Notes under the pieces: generated by a model | Database searches by the model: none | The model's input: the letters and a program-made list of their open reading frames with translations, nothing else | What the model was told of the DNA's origin: nothing | Made by a program: the position numbers and the translations under genes | Part shown: positions 26,256-37,719 of the stretch, one piece after another | Numbering within the stretch: position 1 is the first letter of the stretch | How the letters are laid out: each line of letters starts with the position of its first letter | Assembly: GCA_024641655.1 (NCBI GenBank) | Contig: JAHECR010000010.1 | Coordinates: forward strand, 33,353 to 97,352 | Source: Acidimicrobiaceae bacterium | GTDB taxonomy: Bacteria; Actinomycetota; Acidimicrobiia; Acidimicrobiales; UBA8592 | Reading direction: 5' to 3' | Length of the DNA stretch: 64,000 nucleotides

Positions 26256-28262
26256 ATGAACCGTCGCAGCCCCCTTCGCTCCCCGCTGCTTTGGACAGCG
26301 GTCCTCCTGGGCGTGGTCATCGTGTTCTTCGCGTGGCCCAACAACGGCTCGGGAGACGGCGCCTTCGAGACGGTGGACCTCAGCGAGTTCGACGATTTGC
26401 TCGATGCCGGCGTCGTGCGCAACGTTGAGATCGTCGAGGGTGCCAACGTCGTCGAGGCGACCACGGTCGATGGAGAGCAGTACCGGACCCGGTTCCTCGG
26501 CGCCAACGGCGACGAGATCGTCGAGCGGATCCGCGCCGCCCAGCCGCCCGTCACCTTGAGCGTGCGCAGCCAGGGCGGCGCCAACCTGTGGGTCAGCCTG
26601 CTGTTCTCGTTGCTGCCGATTCTGCTCCTGGGCGCGATCTTCGTGCTGGCATTGCGGATGTTCAGCGGCGGCCGCACCAACTTCTCCAAGACCTCCGCCC
26701 GCAAGCTCGAGAAGGACCTGCCGTCGGTCACCTTCGCCGACGTTGCCGGCTCGGACGAAGCCGTCGAGGAGCTGCGCGAGATCAAGGACTTCTTGTGCGA
26801 CCCGGCGCGGTACTACGCCATGGGGGCCAAGATCCCCAAGGGTGTGTTGCTCTACGGTCCCCCGGGCACGGGCAAGACGCTGCTCGCGAAGGCGGTTGCC
26901 GGCGAGGCCGGCGTTCCGTTCTTCTCCATCTCCGGTTCGGATTTCGTCGAGATGTTCGTCGGCGTCGGTGCCAGTCGGGTCCGCGACCTGTTCAAACAGG
27001 CCAAGGAGGAAGCACCGGCAATCGTGTTCATCGACGAGATCGACGCGGTCGGGCGCCATCGCGGTGCGGGCCTCGGCGGTGGTCACGACGAGCGCGAGCA
27101 GACGTTGAATCAGCTGCTCGTCGAGATGGACGGGTTCGAACCGACGAGCGGCGTGATCATGATCGCCGCCACGAACCGCCCCGACATCCTCGATCCTGCG
27201 CTCCTGCGCCCCGGCCGCTTCGACCGGCAGATCACCGTCGACCGACCTGACCTCGACGGACGCAAGGGCATCCTGCGGGTGCACATGGCCGGCAAGCCCT
27301 TCGAAGCCGATGTCGACCCCGACACCATCGCCCGCCGGACCCCCGGATTCACCGGCGCGGATCTCGGCAACCTGATGAATGAAGCCGCGCTGCTCGCCAC
27401 TCGCCGACGCAAGCCGCGCATCGACCTGACGATCGTGGAGGACGCCATCGACCGGGTGATGGCCGGTGCCGAGCGCAAGAGTCGGGTGCTGTCGGATCAC
27501 GAGCGCAAGGTCATCGCCTACCACGAAGCCGGTCACGCGCTCGTCGGCCACGTGCTCCAGCACACCGACCCGATCCACAAGGTCTCGATCATCTCGCGCG
27601 GTCGCGCCCTCGGCTGGACGCTCGCACTGCCCGAGCACGACCGGTACCTGCGCACCCGCTCGCAACTCCACGATGACCTCGCCATGCTCCTCGGCGGGCG
27701 AACCGCCGAAGAGATGATCTTCGGCGACCCCACCACCGGGGCGGCCGACGACATCGAGCGCGTCACGAAGCTCGCACGCGCCATGGTGACCCAGTACGGC
27801 ATGAGCGACGCCCTCGGGCCGAAGTCGTTCGGCCAGGTGCAGGGCGAAGTGTTCCTCGGCAAGCACACCACCCACCAGGCCGACTACTCCGAAGAGATTG
27901 CGCGGCGCATCGATGCCGAGATCGACCGGCTGGTCACCCTCGCGCACACCGAGGCCCGAGCGGTGCTCAGCACGCATCGGGCAACGCTCGACGCACTCGC
28001 GGGCGCTTTACTCGAACACGAGACCCTCGACAAGGCCAGCCTCGACGCCATCTTCGCCGGTATCGAAAGTCATCGAGAACCCCTCGTGATCGACCTGACG
28101 TCTCCTTCGCCCTCCGAGTACGGTGATCGCCTCGGTCCGGAGCCGGTTGGTTCGAGCGGCGTGCGAGCCACTCCGGAACCCCGCGAATCCGTCGTCCGGC
28201 CGCCGCAGAACCCCCTACCGAGTGAGCGCCCCAACGATGACCAGCGAGGACCACGACACTGA
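26256..28262 (+). CDS. ftsH: ATP-dependent zinc metalloprotease FtsH
   Basis: 668 residues. Two membrane segments flank a short extracytoplasmic domain (residues 10-125), followed by the AAA domain with Walker A GPPGTGKT, Walker [12 protein letters not shown] and the SRH ([17 protein letters not shown]). The zinc site HEAGH begins at His423. It degrades unfolded or regulatory membrane proteins. The final 70 residues are Pro/Ser/Arg-rich and extend past the family's usual end. The last 26 bases overlap folE. Confidence 0.96.
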   Translation: MNRRSPLRSPLLWTAVLLGVVIVFFAWPNNGSGDGAFETVDLSEFDDLLDAGVVRNVEIVEGANVVEATTVDGEQYRTRFLGANGDEIVERIRAAQPPVTLSVRSQGGANLWVSLLFSLLPILLLGAIFVLALRMFSGGRTNFSKTSARKLEKDLPSVTFADVAGSDEAVEELREIKDFLCDPARYYAMGAKIPKGVLLYGPPGTGKTLLAKAVAGEAGVPFFSISGSDFVEMFVGVGASRVRDLFKQAKEEAPAIVFIDEIDAVGRHRGAGLGGGHDEREQTLNQLLVEMDGFEPTSGVIMIAATNRPDILDPALLRPGRFDRQITVDRPDLDGRKGILRVHMAGKPFEADVDPDTIARRTPGFTGADLGNLMNEAALLATRRRKPRIDLTIVEDAIDRVMAGAERKSRVLSDHERKVIAYHEAGHALVGHVLQHTDPIHKVSIISRGRALGWTLALPEHDRYLRTRSQLHDDLAMLLGGRTAEEMIFGDPTTGAADDIERVTKLARAMVTQYGMSDALGPKSFGQVQGEVFLGKHTTHQADYSEEIARRIDAEIDRLVTLAHTEARAVLSTHRATLDALAGALLEHETLDKASLDAIFAGIESHREPLVIDLTSPSPSEYGDRLGPEPVGSSGVRATPEPRESVVRPPQNPLPSERPNDDQRGPRH

Positions 28263-28839
28263 CGACGCCATCGAGGTCGATCACGATCGGATCGCCGCCG
28301 CGGTCCGCGAGATCCTGCTCGCGATCGGCGAGGATCCCGATCGCGATGGGCTGCTCGCGACACCCGAACGGGTTGCGCGGATGTACGCGGAGGTCTGCCG
28401 CGGCCTGCATCACGACCCCGCCGAGCATCTGAACGTCACCTTCGACGCAGACCACGACGAGATGATCCTCGTCCGTGACATCCCGCTGTACTCCCTGTGC
28501 GAGCACCACCTGATCCCGTTCCTCGGCCGGGCCCATGTCGGGTACATCCCCAACAAGGACGGGCGCATCACCGGCCTTTCGAAGCTCGCGCGTCTCGTCG
28601 ACGGCTTCGCCGCCCGCCCGCAGGTGCAGGAGCGGCTGACGACGCAGGTCGCCGACGCCCTCGATCGGGTGCTCCAGCCTCGCGGCGTGATCGTCGTGAT
28701 CGAGGCCGAGCACCTGTGCATGTCGATGCGCGGGGTCCGCAAGCCCGGCTCCACCACGGTGACGAGTTCGGTGCGGGGCCTGTTCCGCAACGACATGGCT
28801 TCGCGTATGGAAGCCATGCGGATGATGGGGAAAGGCTGA
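28237..28839 (+). CDS. folE: GTP cyclohydrolase I
   Basis: 200 residues. The zinc ligands are visible in [12 protein letters not shown] (Cys, His, His) and the second cysteine in [11 protein letters not shown]; the GTP-binding residues around [13 protein letters not shown] and QVQERLTTQ are present. First step of folate biosynthesis (GTP to 7,8-dihydroneopterin triphosphate). The ATG at 28237 lies inside the end of ftsH; a GTG at 28222 is an alternative. folP and folB, which usually lie nearby in actinobacteria, are absent here. Confidence 0.95.
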   Translation: MTSEDHDTDDAIEVDHDRIAAAVREILLAIGEDPDRDGLLATPERVARMYAEVCRGLHHDPAEHLNVTFDADHDEMILVRDIPLYSLCEHHLIPFLGRAHVGYIPNKDGRITGLSKLARLVDGFAARPQVQERLTTQVADALDRVLQPRGVIVVIEAEHLCMSMRGVRKPGSTTVTSSVRGLFRNDMASRMEAMRMMGKG

Positions 28840-28937
28840 AACATCGCGGGAACCGGCCACACGGTTGGCCGCCAGCCGGTAAGCTCCGGCCGGTTTCGAG
28901 TCCAGGCAACCAGTCCAGCGAAAGAGCCCAGAGCACG

Positions 28938-29474
28938 ATGGAGTCCGGTGTGGCGCAGATGGCCATGAGGGGAAAGTGGGCCGAGGGCATCAAGCCCCGG
29001 CACTTCCACTGGATCCTCAAGGACAAGCTCGCCGTCTGCGAGCGGCCCGGCGGCTATGGCCCTCACCATCGTCGGGTCCGGCGGATGGAAGAGATCATCT
29101 GGATCCGGCGGAACAACTTCGACCGTGTCGTGTCGCTGATCGACGCACCCCACAACCTGCACAACTACGACGAGTACGAACTGCGCTACGTGCACCGACC
29201 GCTGGCCCACGGTGACCATCTCGCCCGGGTGTTGGAGACGACCTACCGAGACTTCAACAACCTGCTCCAGGCGAAGGAGCGGCTCATCGTGCATCACGAG
29301 GAGCTCGGCGACGTCGTGTGCGGCGCGATGGCCGGTTACCTGGTCTGGAGCGGGTTGATCGACCTCCCCCCAAGGGCCATCACGGTGATCGAACACATCA
29401 CCGGGCGCGTCCTCGGGCCCGAAGGGCGCGACATCGTGTCGACGGCCGCGGCACTCCCGTCCGCTGGAGCCTGA
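28938..29474 (+). CDS. Catalytically inactive DSP-like protein in folate operon
   Basis: 178 residues. The layout resembles dual-specificity phosphatases: an aromatic start (RHFHWILKDKLAVCERPGG), a central VVSLIDA strand, YVHRPLAHGDH, and a loop where the HCx5R signature should be. That loop reads VHHEELGDVVCGAMAGYLVW, so the nucleophilic Cys is His120 and the Arg is Val126, while the following helix is conserved. It therefore probably binds a phosphorylated ligand without hydrolysing it, or uses other chemistry. It lies between folE and folK, with 98 and 10 bases of spacing. The family assignment is my reading of the fold pattern, not a verified match. Confidence 0.7.
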   Translation: MESGVAQMAMRGKWAEGIKPRHFHWILKDKLAVCERPGGYGPHHRRVRRMEEIIWIRRNNFDRVVSLIDAPHNLHNYDEYELRYVHRPLAHGDHLARVLETTYRDFNNLLQAKERLIVHHEELGDVVCGAMAGYLVWSGLIDLPPRAITVIEHITGRVLGPEGRDIVSTAAALPSAGA

Positions 29475-29484
29475 ACCCGTCGCC

Positions 29485-29931
29485 GTGGCCCGCGCCTTCC
29501 TCGGCCTCGGCTCCAACCTGGGCGAACGGGAGACCTACCTCCGACGTGCCGTCGCCGAGATCCCCGATGTGGTCGCGATATCGGGGCTCTACGAAACCGA
29601 TCCCGTGGGTGGTCCCGACCAGGACCCGTTTCTCAACGTCGTGGTCGCGCTCGAGACCGACCGGTCGCCGCGTGAGCTGCTCGAGATCTGTCGACGCCTC
29701 GAGCGTGGAGCCGACCGTATCCGCGTCGTGCGATGGGGTCCCCGAACCCTCGACGTCGACGTGCTCTGGGTCGACGGCGTCAGCGTGGACGAGCCCGACC
29801 TGACCGTGCCCCACCCGCGTATGCGTGATCGCGCGTTCGTCATGGTGCCCTTGGGTGAGCTGGCGCCCGACTTGATCCGTGGCTGGGTCGATCCTGGCTC
29901 CGGTGACGTCCGCCGGCTCTCCGACTGGTGA
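29485..29931 (+). CDS. folK: HPPK, 2-amino-4-hydroxy-6-hydroxymethyldihydropteridine diphosphokinase
   Basis: 148 residues. Motifs are clear: LGLGSNLGERETYLRRA at the N-terminus, ETDPVGGPDQDPFLN, and GPRTLDVDVLWVDG with the metal-binding Asp residues, then VPHPRMRDRAFV. It transfers pyrophosphate from ATP to the pterin in folate synthesis. Starts with GTG and overlaps the next gene by 4 bases. Confidence 0.95.
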   Translation: MARAFLGLGSNLGERETYLRRAVAEIPDVVAISGLYETDPVGGPDQDPFLNVVVALETDRSPRELLEICRRLERGADRIRVVRWGPRTLDVDVLWVDGVSVDEPDLTVPHPRMRDRAFVMVPLGELAPDLIRGWVDPGSGDVRRLSDW

Positions 29932-30692
29932 GGTCGTCGGTGCCGCGGGTGCGCATCGTCGGTGCAGGCCGGGCGGGTTCGAGCTTCGCCGCGGCCCTTG
30001 ACGCGGTTGGCTGGGACGTCGCCGACGTGTTGGGCCGGGGAGATGACGTGACCCACGCCGGGGTCGGCGTCGACCTCGTCCTCATCGCCACACCGGACGC
30101 CGCGATCGAGTCCGTGGCAGCCGCGATCGAGCCGACCGACGCCGTCGTCGCCCATGTCGCCGGTTCCCTGGGTCTCGGGGTGCTCGCCCCGCATGGTCGC
30201 CGCGCTGCGCTGCACCCGCTGCTATCGCTGCCCAACACCGATCTGGGCGCGCAACGACTGCTCGCGGGGGGTTGGTTCGCGGTCGCCGGCGACGCACTCG
30301 TGGCGCGAGCGGTCGCGGACCTCGGTGGGCGCAGTTTCGTCGTCGCCGATGCCGATCGCGTCATTTACCATGCCGCCGCCTGCATCGCCTCGAACCACGT
30401 GGTGGCCTTGCTCGGGCAGGTCGAGCGTCTCGCCGCCGGCGTCGGCGTTCCGCTCGAGGCGTTCCTCGACCTCACGCGTGGCAGCATCGACGCGGTAGCA
30501 GAACTGGGCGCCGAGGCCGCCCTGACCGGGCCCGCAGCGCGCGGCGACGACGCGACGATCGCCCGCCACCTGATCGCGTTGCCACCCGGGGAGCGGGCGG
30601 TCTACGAGGCGTTGGTGGCCGAGGCCCGCCGCCTGGCTGCCGGGCGAGGCGGCCCGCCCGACGGCGACTCGGAGGCTGTTCCCACCCGCTGA
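29928..30692 (+). CDS. Rossmann-like/DUF2520 protein
   Basis: 254 residues. An N-terminal NAD(P)-binding motif (IVGAGRAGSSFAAAL) is followed by the DUF2520 helical domain (HAAACIASNHVVALLGQVE). The family resembles ketopantoate reductase or F420-dependent NADP oxidoreductases. In other actinobacteria it precedes panC and is suspected to act in pantothenate synthesis, but no panC follows here. Coupled to folK by an overlapping GTGA. Confidence 0.88.
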   Translation: MRSSVPRVRIVGAGRAGSSFAAALDAVGWDVADVLGRGDDVTHAGVGVDLVLIATPDAAIESVAAAIEPTDAVVAHVAGSLGLGVLAPHGRRAALHPLLSLPNTDLGAQRLLAGGWFAVAGDALVARAVADLGGRSFVVADADRVIYHAAACIASNHVVALLGQVERLAAGVGVPLEAFLDLTRGSIDAVAELGAEAALTGPAARGDDATIARHLIALPPGERAVYEALVAEARRLAAGRGGPPDGDSEAVPTR

Positions 30693-30752
30693 TCGCAAGG
30701 CGTCGGTCGGCGCCAGGGCTCACCCGGTGGCCTTGCCCGCCGATGGAGGGCC

Positions 30753-31271
30753 ATGTCCCAGTTCGAGACCCGGGCCCGTGCCGCCATCGCGGCAGCCGAG
30801 CAGGGCCGGAAGAAGCGCACTCGGGTGCGACAGATGCTCGTGCTGGCTGCGCCGTTCTGCGCACTGGTCATGTTCGTCTCGGTCACCCGCAAGCAGGTCG
30901 ACGACGACCCTGTCGGCGTCGTCACCGCGGCGACGCAGTGGAGCGTCGAGCGTCCGGTGGACTACGTGATGACGTACGAACGTTTCTACGGTGACGACGT
31001 CCTGGGGCCCGCAACCGTAACGGTCGTGGCCGAGGCGGTCGTCGGTTACCAGACCACCGACCCGCGTCTCGAGGATTCGGTCGTGCTCACCGTCGACAAC
31101 ATGTTGCTGCTCATCGAGGAACAGGCGGTCGCCGATGACGTCGACGTGGTGCAGGTGCACTTCGACCCGGCACTCGGTCGTCCAACGGAGGCGACGTTCG
31201 ACAGCGGCGGTGTGTACCCCGATCCCTGGGGCTTCCGGGTGCTGTCGTTCGAGGACCGCGCCTCGTCGTAG
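30753..31271 (+). CDS. DUF6174-like membrane-anchored protein
   Basis: 172 residues. A basic N-terminus leads into one membrane segment (MLVLAAPFCALVMFVSV), then an extracellular domain beginning with an aromatic pattern (WSVERPVDYVMTYERFY) and ending in VHFDPALGRPTEATFD, which resembles DUF6174. Function unknown. It is the first gene after the DUF2520 gene and 30 bases before nadC. Confidence 0.72.
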   Translation: MSQFETRARAAIAAAEQGRKKRTRVRQMLVLAAPFCALVMFVSVTRKQVDDDPVGVVTAATQWSVERPVDYVMTYERFYGDDVLGPATVTVVAEAVVGYQTTDPRLEDSVVLTVDNMLLLIEEQAVADDVDVVQVHFDPALGRPTEATFDSGGVYPDPWGFRVLSFEDRASS

Positions 31272-31301
31272 CCCGCGAGGCGCTGCCGGTATCGTGCTCC
31301 C

Positions 31302-32165
31302 ATGTCCGACCTGTACGCCCCTCCGATCGACGCCGTGCGCGACGCAGTCGCCCGGGCGTTGGCCGAGGACCTCCACCCCCTGGGTGATCTCACGTCGGGA
31401 CTCCTGCCCCCAGGGGCCACTGCCTCCGCGGAGCTCGTTGCGCGAGAAGGTGGCGTGCTCGCGGGGTGTCTCTGTGCCGACGAGACGTTTCGTCAGATCG
31501 ACCCCACGATCCGGGTGCACTGGTCGGCGCGCGACGGCGACGCGCTCGTCCCGGGAGGGCTGATAGCGCACGTCGAGGGTCCCTTGGCGCCCATGCTCAC
31601 GGCCGAACGCACCGCGCTCAACTTCCTCTGTCATCTCTCCGGCATCGCCTCGTTGGTCCGTCGCTACGTGGACGCGGCGGCAGCGGGTGGCAACGCGCGT
31701 GTCTGGGACACTCGAAAGACCCTTCCCGGCCTCCGATCGATCCAGAAGGCCGCTGTGCGCGCCGGTGGCGGTCGCAACCACCGGGGCAACCTGAGCGAGT
31801 GGTTGATGTTCAAGGACAACCATCTGATCGGCACCACCATCTCCGACGCCGTCGGTCGGGCCCACGACCAGTGGCCCGGCAAGACCGTCGAGGTGGAGGC
31901 CGACCGCCTCGACCAGGTCGAAGAAGCAACGCGCGCCGGAGCCGATGCCATCTTGTTCGACAACATGAGTCCGGACGAGGTGCGCGCTGCCGTTGCTCTG
32001 GTCGACTCGATCGTCGGCGCTGGACGGCGGCCGCTCCTGGAGGCGTCGGGTGGGATCGGGCTCGAGACGATTGCCGCGTACGCCGGCACCGGCGTCGACC
32101 TCATCTCGGTCAGTCGCATCACCCAGTCGGCCCCCGCCCTCGACATCGGCCTGGATTTTTCGTAG
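31302..32165 (+). CDS. nadC: Nicotinate-nucleotide diphosphorylase (quinolinate phosphoribosyltransferase)
   Basis: 287 residues. The family landmarks are visible: ALAEDLHPLGDLTSG at the N-terminus, the quinolinate-binding RxTxKTLPGLR (DTRKTLPGLRSIQKAAVRAGGG), HRGNLSEWLMFKDNH, and the PRPP loop VEVEADRLDQVEEA. It makes nicotinate mononucleotide from quinolinate and PRPP for NAD synthesis. nadA and nadB are not in the window. Confidence 0.95.
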   Translation: MSDLYAPPIDAVRDAVARALAEDLHPLGDLTSGLLPPGATASAELVAREGGVLAGCLCADETFRQIDPTIRVHWSARDGDALVPGGLIAHVEGPLAPMLTAERTALNFLCHLSGIASLVRRYVDAAAAGGNARVWDTRKTLPGLRSIQKAAVRAGGGRNHRGNLSEWLMFKDNHLIGTTISDAVGRAHDQWPGKTVEVEADRLDQVEEATRAGADAILFDNMSPDEVRAAVALVDSIVGAGRRPLLEASGGIGLETIAAYAGTGVDLISVSRITQSAPALDIGLDFS

Positions 32166-32232
32166 CTGCGAGTTCGGTCCGGTCGTGAATGCGGCTGGGC
32201 CACCGCATCGGGGCCGGTAGCCTGGCCACCTC

Positions 32233-33636
32233 ATGGGAACCCCCTATCGCTTCGATCCCGACACCACGACGGCTGCCATCCGAGAGCAGTACGACTCGCT
32301 CCCCGACGGCGCCGAGACCGGTACCTGCGTCACGGTGGCCGGTCGGCTCATGCTGCGTCGCGACCAAGGCAAGCTCGCCTTCGGCGTGCTGCAGGACAGC
32401 ACCGGCCGAATCCAGCTCTTCGCCCCCAGCAAGGTCACGCCCGACTTCGAAGGCTTCGTCGGGTTGAGCATCGGTGACTGGATCGGGGTCACCGGCGAGG
32501 TCATGAAGACTCGCAAGGGCGAGTTGTCGGTCAAGGTCGAGCAGTGGACGCTGCTCGCTGCCGCGGCTCGGCCGTTCCCCGACAAGTGGCACGGGATCAG
32601 CGACCCCGACACGCGGTATCGGCAGCGCTACGTCGACCTTTGGGTCACCGACCAGGCGAGGGCGACGTTCGTCCTGCGCAGTCGGTTGCTCACCTTGTTG
32701 CGCGGTTGGCTCGAGAACCGGGACTTCATGGAAGTCGAGACCCCGGTGTTCCACCCGATTCCCGGTGGCGCCCTGGCCCGCCCGTTCACGACCCACCACA
32801 ACGCCCTCGACTCCGAGCTGTTCCTGCGCATCGCTCCGGAGCTGTACCTGAAGCGGCTGATCGTGGGTGGGTTCGAGCGGGTCTTCGAGATCGCCCGGGT
32901 GTTCCGCAACGAGGGGTTGTCGACGCGGCACAATCCCGAGTTCACGATGCTCGAGCTGTACCAGGCCTACGCCGACTGGGACGACATCATGGAGCTCGCG
33001 GAGCGCCTCGTCGAGTACCTCGCGATCGAGCTCACCGGTTCGGCCGTCATCGAGTACGGCGGGCGTCAGCTCGATCTGGCCGCGCCGTGGCGACGGGCGA
33101 CCATCATCGAGCTCATCGCCGAACACGCGGGCGTCGACGTCTCGCTCGCTACGCCCGTCGAAGAACTGCGACGGATCTGCGACCGTTTCGGCGTGGAGCA
33201 CGAGCCCGGCTACGGCCCGGGCAAGCTCGTGCTGGAGATCTACGAGAAGACCGTGGAGCCGAACCTGTGGGGTCCGTGCTTCGTCACCGAGTACCCCCAG
33301 GAGGTCTCGCCGCTTTCGCGGGCCCACCGGAGCCAACCGGGGATGACCGAGCGGTTCGAGGGCATCGTCGCGGGGCGCGAGCTGCTCAACGGTTTCTCCG
33401 AGCTGGTCGACCCGGTCGAGCAGCGGGCGCGCTTCGAGGAGCAGGCCGAACAGAAAGACGCCGGCGACGAAGAGGCCATGGTGGTCGACGAGGACTACGT
33501 GCGAGCGCTCGAGTACGGCCTGCCGCCCACTGGCGGCATCGGCATCGGCATCGATCGTCTGGTGATGCTGCTCGCCGATGTCCACACGATCCGCGACGTC
33601 GTCTTGTTCCCCACCCTGCGGCCCGAGCAGGCCTGA
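32233..33636 (+). CDS. lysS: Lysyl-tRNA synthetase, class II
   Basis: 467 residues. The OB-fold anticodon-binding domain (residues 20-130) includes GKLAFGVLQDSTGRIQLF. Motif 2 is in VFEIARVFRNEGLSTRHNPE and motif 3 in GIGIGIDRLVMLLADVHTIRD. All match class II LysRS. The protein is slightly shorter than the usual ~500 residues. Confidence 0.96.
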   Translation: MGTPYRFDPDTTTAAIREQYDSLPDGAETGTCVTVAGRLMLRRDQGKLAFGVLQDSTGRIQLFAPSKVTPDFEGFVGLSIGDWIGVTGEVMKTRKGELSVKVEQWTLLAAAARPFPDKWHGISDPDTRYRQRYVDLWVTDQARATFVLRSRLLTLLRGWLENRDFMEVETPVFHPIPGGALARPFTTHHNALDSELFLRIAPELYLKRLIVGGFERVFEIARVFRNEGLSTRHNPEFTMLELYQAYADWDDIMELAERLVEYLAIELTGSAVIEYGGRQLDLAAPWRRATIIELIAEHAGVDVSLATPVEELRRICDRFGVEHEPGYGPGKLVLEIYEKTVEPNLWGPCFVTEYPQEVSPLSRAHRSQPGMTERFEGIVAGRELLNGFSELVDPVEQRARFEEQAEQKDAGDEEAMVVDEDYVRALEYGLPPTGGIGIGIDRLVMLLADVHTIRDVVLFPTLRPEQA

Positions 33637-33662
33637 GGCCGGGGAGTCGCCCGGCGTGGCGA

Positions 33663-34661
33663 TCAGAGGTGGCCGACGGGTTCGTTCGCCCGGCTGATCA
33701 GGTGGTCCGCTGCCGCGACCAGCGCATCGGTGGCCGGCGACGGCGGTAGCGACGTGAGTGCCGCGGCAGCCTTGTCGGCCCACTGGCGCGCAACCGTGAG
33801 CGCCTCGTCGACGCCACCGCTCTCGCGCACCAACGCCCTTGCCCGGTCGCGCTGATCGAGGGTGATCTCGGGGCCGAGCAGGTCTCGGAGCTCGGCTCCG
33901 CACGGCAGGTGGAGCGCCCGCAGGACCGGAAGGGTGTAGACGCCCTCGACCAGATCGTTCCCTGCAGGCTTGCCGAGCTGCTCGTCGGTCGCGACGACGT
34001 CGAGGATGTCGTCGACGATCTGGAACGCCATCCCATAGGCATGCCCGAATTCGGTGACGGCCTCGATGTCGCCACGCGGGATGCCGCCGGTGATGCCCCC
34101 GATGCGGCAGGACGTCGCGAGCAACGAGGCAGTCTTGCCGGCGATGGATCGTTCGTAGGAGTCCTCGGTGCGGTCGACGTCGAAGTTGTCCCGCAGCTCG
34201 AGCACCTGGCCCTCGCAGAGCTCGCCGATCGTGCTCGCGAGGAGCCCGGCCACCTCGGTACCCAGCGACGCCGCGATCTCCGACGCGCGCGCCAGGAGGA
34301 AGTCGCCAGCCAAGATGGCCTTGAGGTTGCCCCAGCGGGCGTTCACCGACGGTGCGGTGCGGCGCATCTCGGCTTCGTCCATGACGTCGTCGTGATAGAG
34401 GGAGCCGATGTGCACGAGCTCGACGGCGACGCCTCCCATGAGGACGGCCTCGATCGCCGGCTCGGCCATGCCCCGTGCGGTCCCGCCCGCCGCGATGGCA
34501 AAGCCTGGGCGCACGCGCTTGCCGCCCGCGAGCACCAAGTGGCTGGCGATCTCGCTCAGGAACTCGTCGTTGGCGACCACCGCGTCGCGCAGTCGTTCCT
34601 CGAGGCGCGCGAGATCCTCGGTCATCGTGGGAAGAATCGACAGCGGGGATATGACCGTCAT
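33663..34661 (-). CDS. Polyprenyl diphosphate synthase family protein
   Basis: 332 residues. Both aspartate-rich motifs are intact: [12 protein letters not shown] (DDxxD) and [21 protein letters not shown]. The residues before the first motif ([10 protein letters not shown]) are small-to-medium in size, suggesting a long-chain product such as the quinone side chain, but chain length cannot be assigned. It converges with lysS and diverges from clpC. The precursor would come from the MEP pathway, to which ispD and ispF below belong. Confidence 0.93.
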   Translation of the reverse strand: MTVISPLSILPTMTEDLARLEERLRDAVVANDEFLSEIASHLVLAGGKRVRPGFAIAAGGTARGMAEPAIEAVLMGGVAVELVHIGSLYHDDVMDEAEMRRTAPSVNARWGNLKAILAGDFLLARASEIAASLGTEVAGLLASTIGELCEGQVLELRDNFDVDRTEDSYERSIAGKTASLLATSCRIGGITGGIPRGDIEAVTEFGHAYGMAFQIVDDILDVVATDEQLGKPAGNDLVEGVYTLPVLRALHLPCGAELRDLLGPEITLDQRDRARALVRESGGVDEALTVARQWADKAAAALTSLPPSPATDALVAAADHLISRANEPVGHL

Positions 34662-34722
34662 CGCAGGTCAGGATACGGCCGCAAGGGGGCCCAGGAGGAA
34701 TCCAATGGCACCCGGCCGCTAC

Positions 34723-34820
34723 GGCGGAGCGGAACGATGCGGCTGTGTGGAGCGACGTTGCGTGTCGGGTGGGATCGGGGTGGGCTTGGTACGGGGGCGT
34801 GGCGGAGCGGAACGATGCGG
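34723..34820. repeat. 20-bp direct repeat in the clpC leader
   Basis: The same 20 bases, beginning GGCGGAGCGGAACGATG, occur at 34723-34742 and 34801-34820, 78 bases apart. They lie in the 314-base gap (34662-34975) between the divergent prenyl synthase and clpC. No gene is supported there. A TACACT hexamer at 34939-34944 preceded by TGGG could be an extended -10 for clpC. No CIRCE, HAIR or CtsR-type site was recognised. Confidence 0.65.
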
Positions 34821-34975
34821 TGCCGTGGCCGATGTCGGGAAGCTTTCCGGTCAGTTCCGCGTTGGAGCTGCCGATCAGGAGGTCAGACATCTTTGACCTC
34901 GACCTCCCCTCGACCAGTGGCTGTCTTCGGCGTCTGGGTACACTCGGGGCACGACTCGCGCGGAAGGCAGAACCG

Positions 34976-37510
<2,535 letters not shown>

Positions 37511-37575
37511 GCCTGGGGACGCGCCTCATCCGGTCCCGCCTCGTGGCGTGCACCGATCATCAACGACTCGCAGCC

Positions 37576-37604
37576 GACGCCGACCGACCTGTTCGGTCGG
37601 CGTC
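37576..37604 (+). terminator. Hairpin downstream of clpC
   Basis: Perfect 12-base stem, GACGCCGACCGA and TCGGTCGGCGTC, with a 5-base loop, 65 bases after the clpC stop. No T-run follows. It probably ends the clpC transcript before the next gene. Confidence 0.7.
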
Positions 37605-37719
37605 GGGCGCGTTCGGTGTCGGGTTCGACCCGCTCGGCACCGAGCCCGCCGCATGCTCCGCCGGGCTCGTCGCAGTCGTTCCGACCAAGGATTCAACCTC
37701 CGCGCGCTCGGGGGTTACC

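Noticed and set aside
27121..27140. tRNA-like GGTTCGAA stretch
   Set aside because: It lies inside ftsH coding sequence; no acceptor or anticodon stem could be folded around it. A similar stretch in radA was rejected for the same reason.
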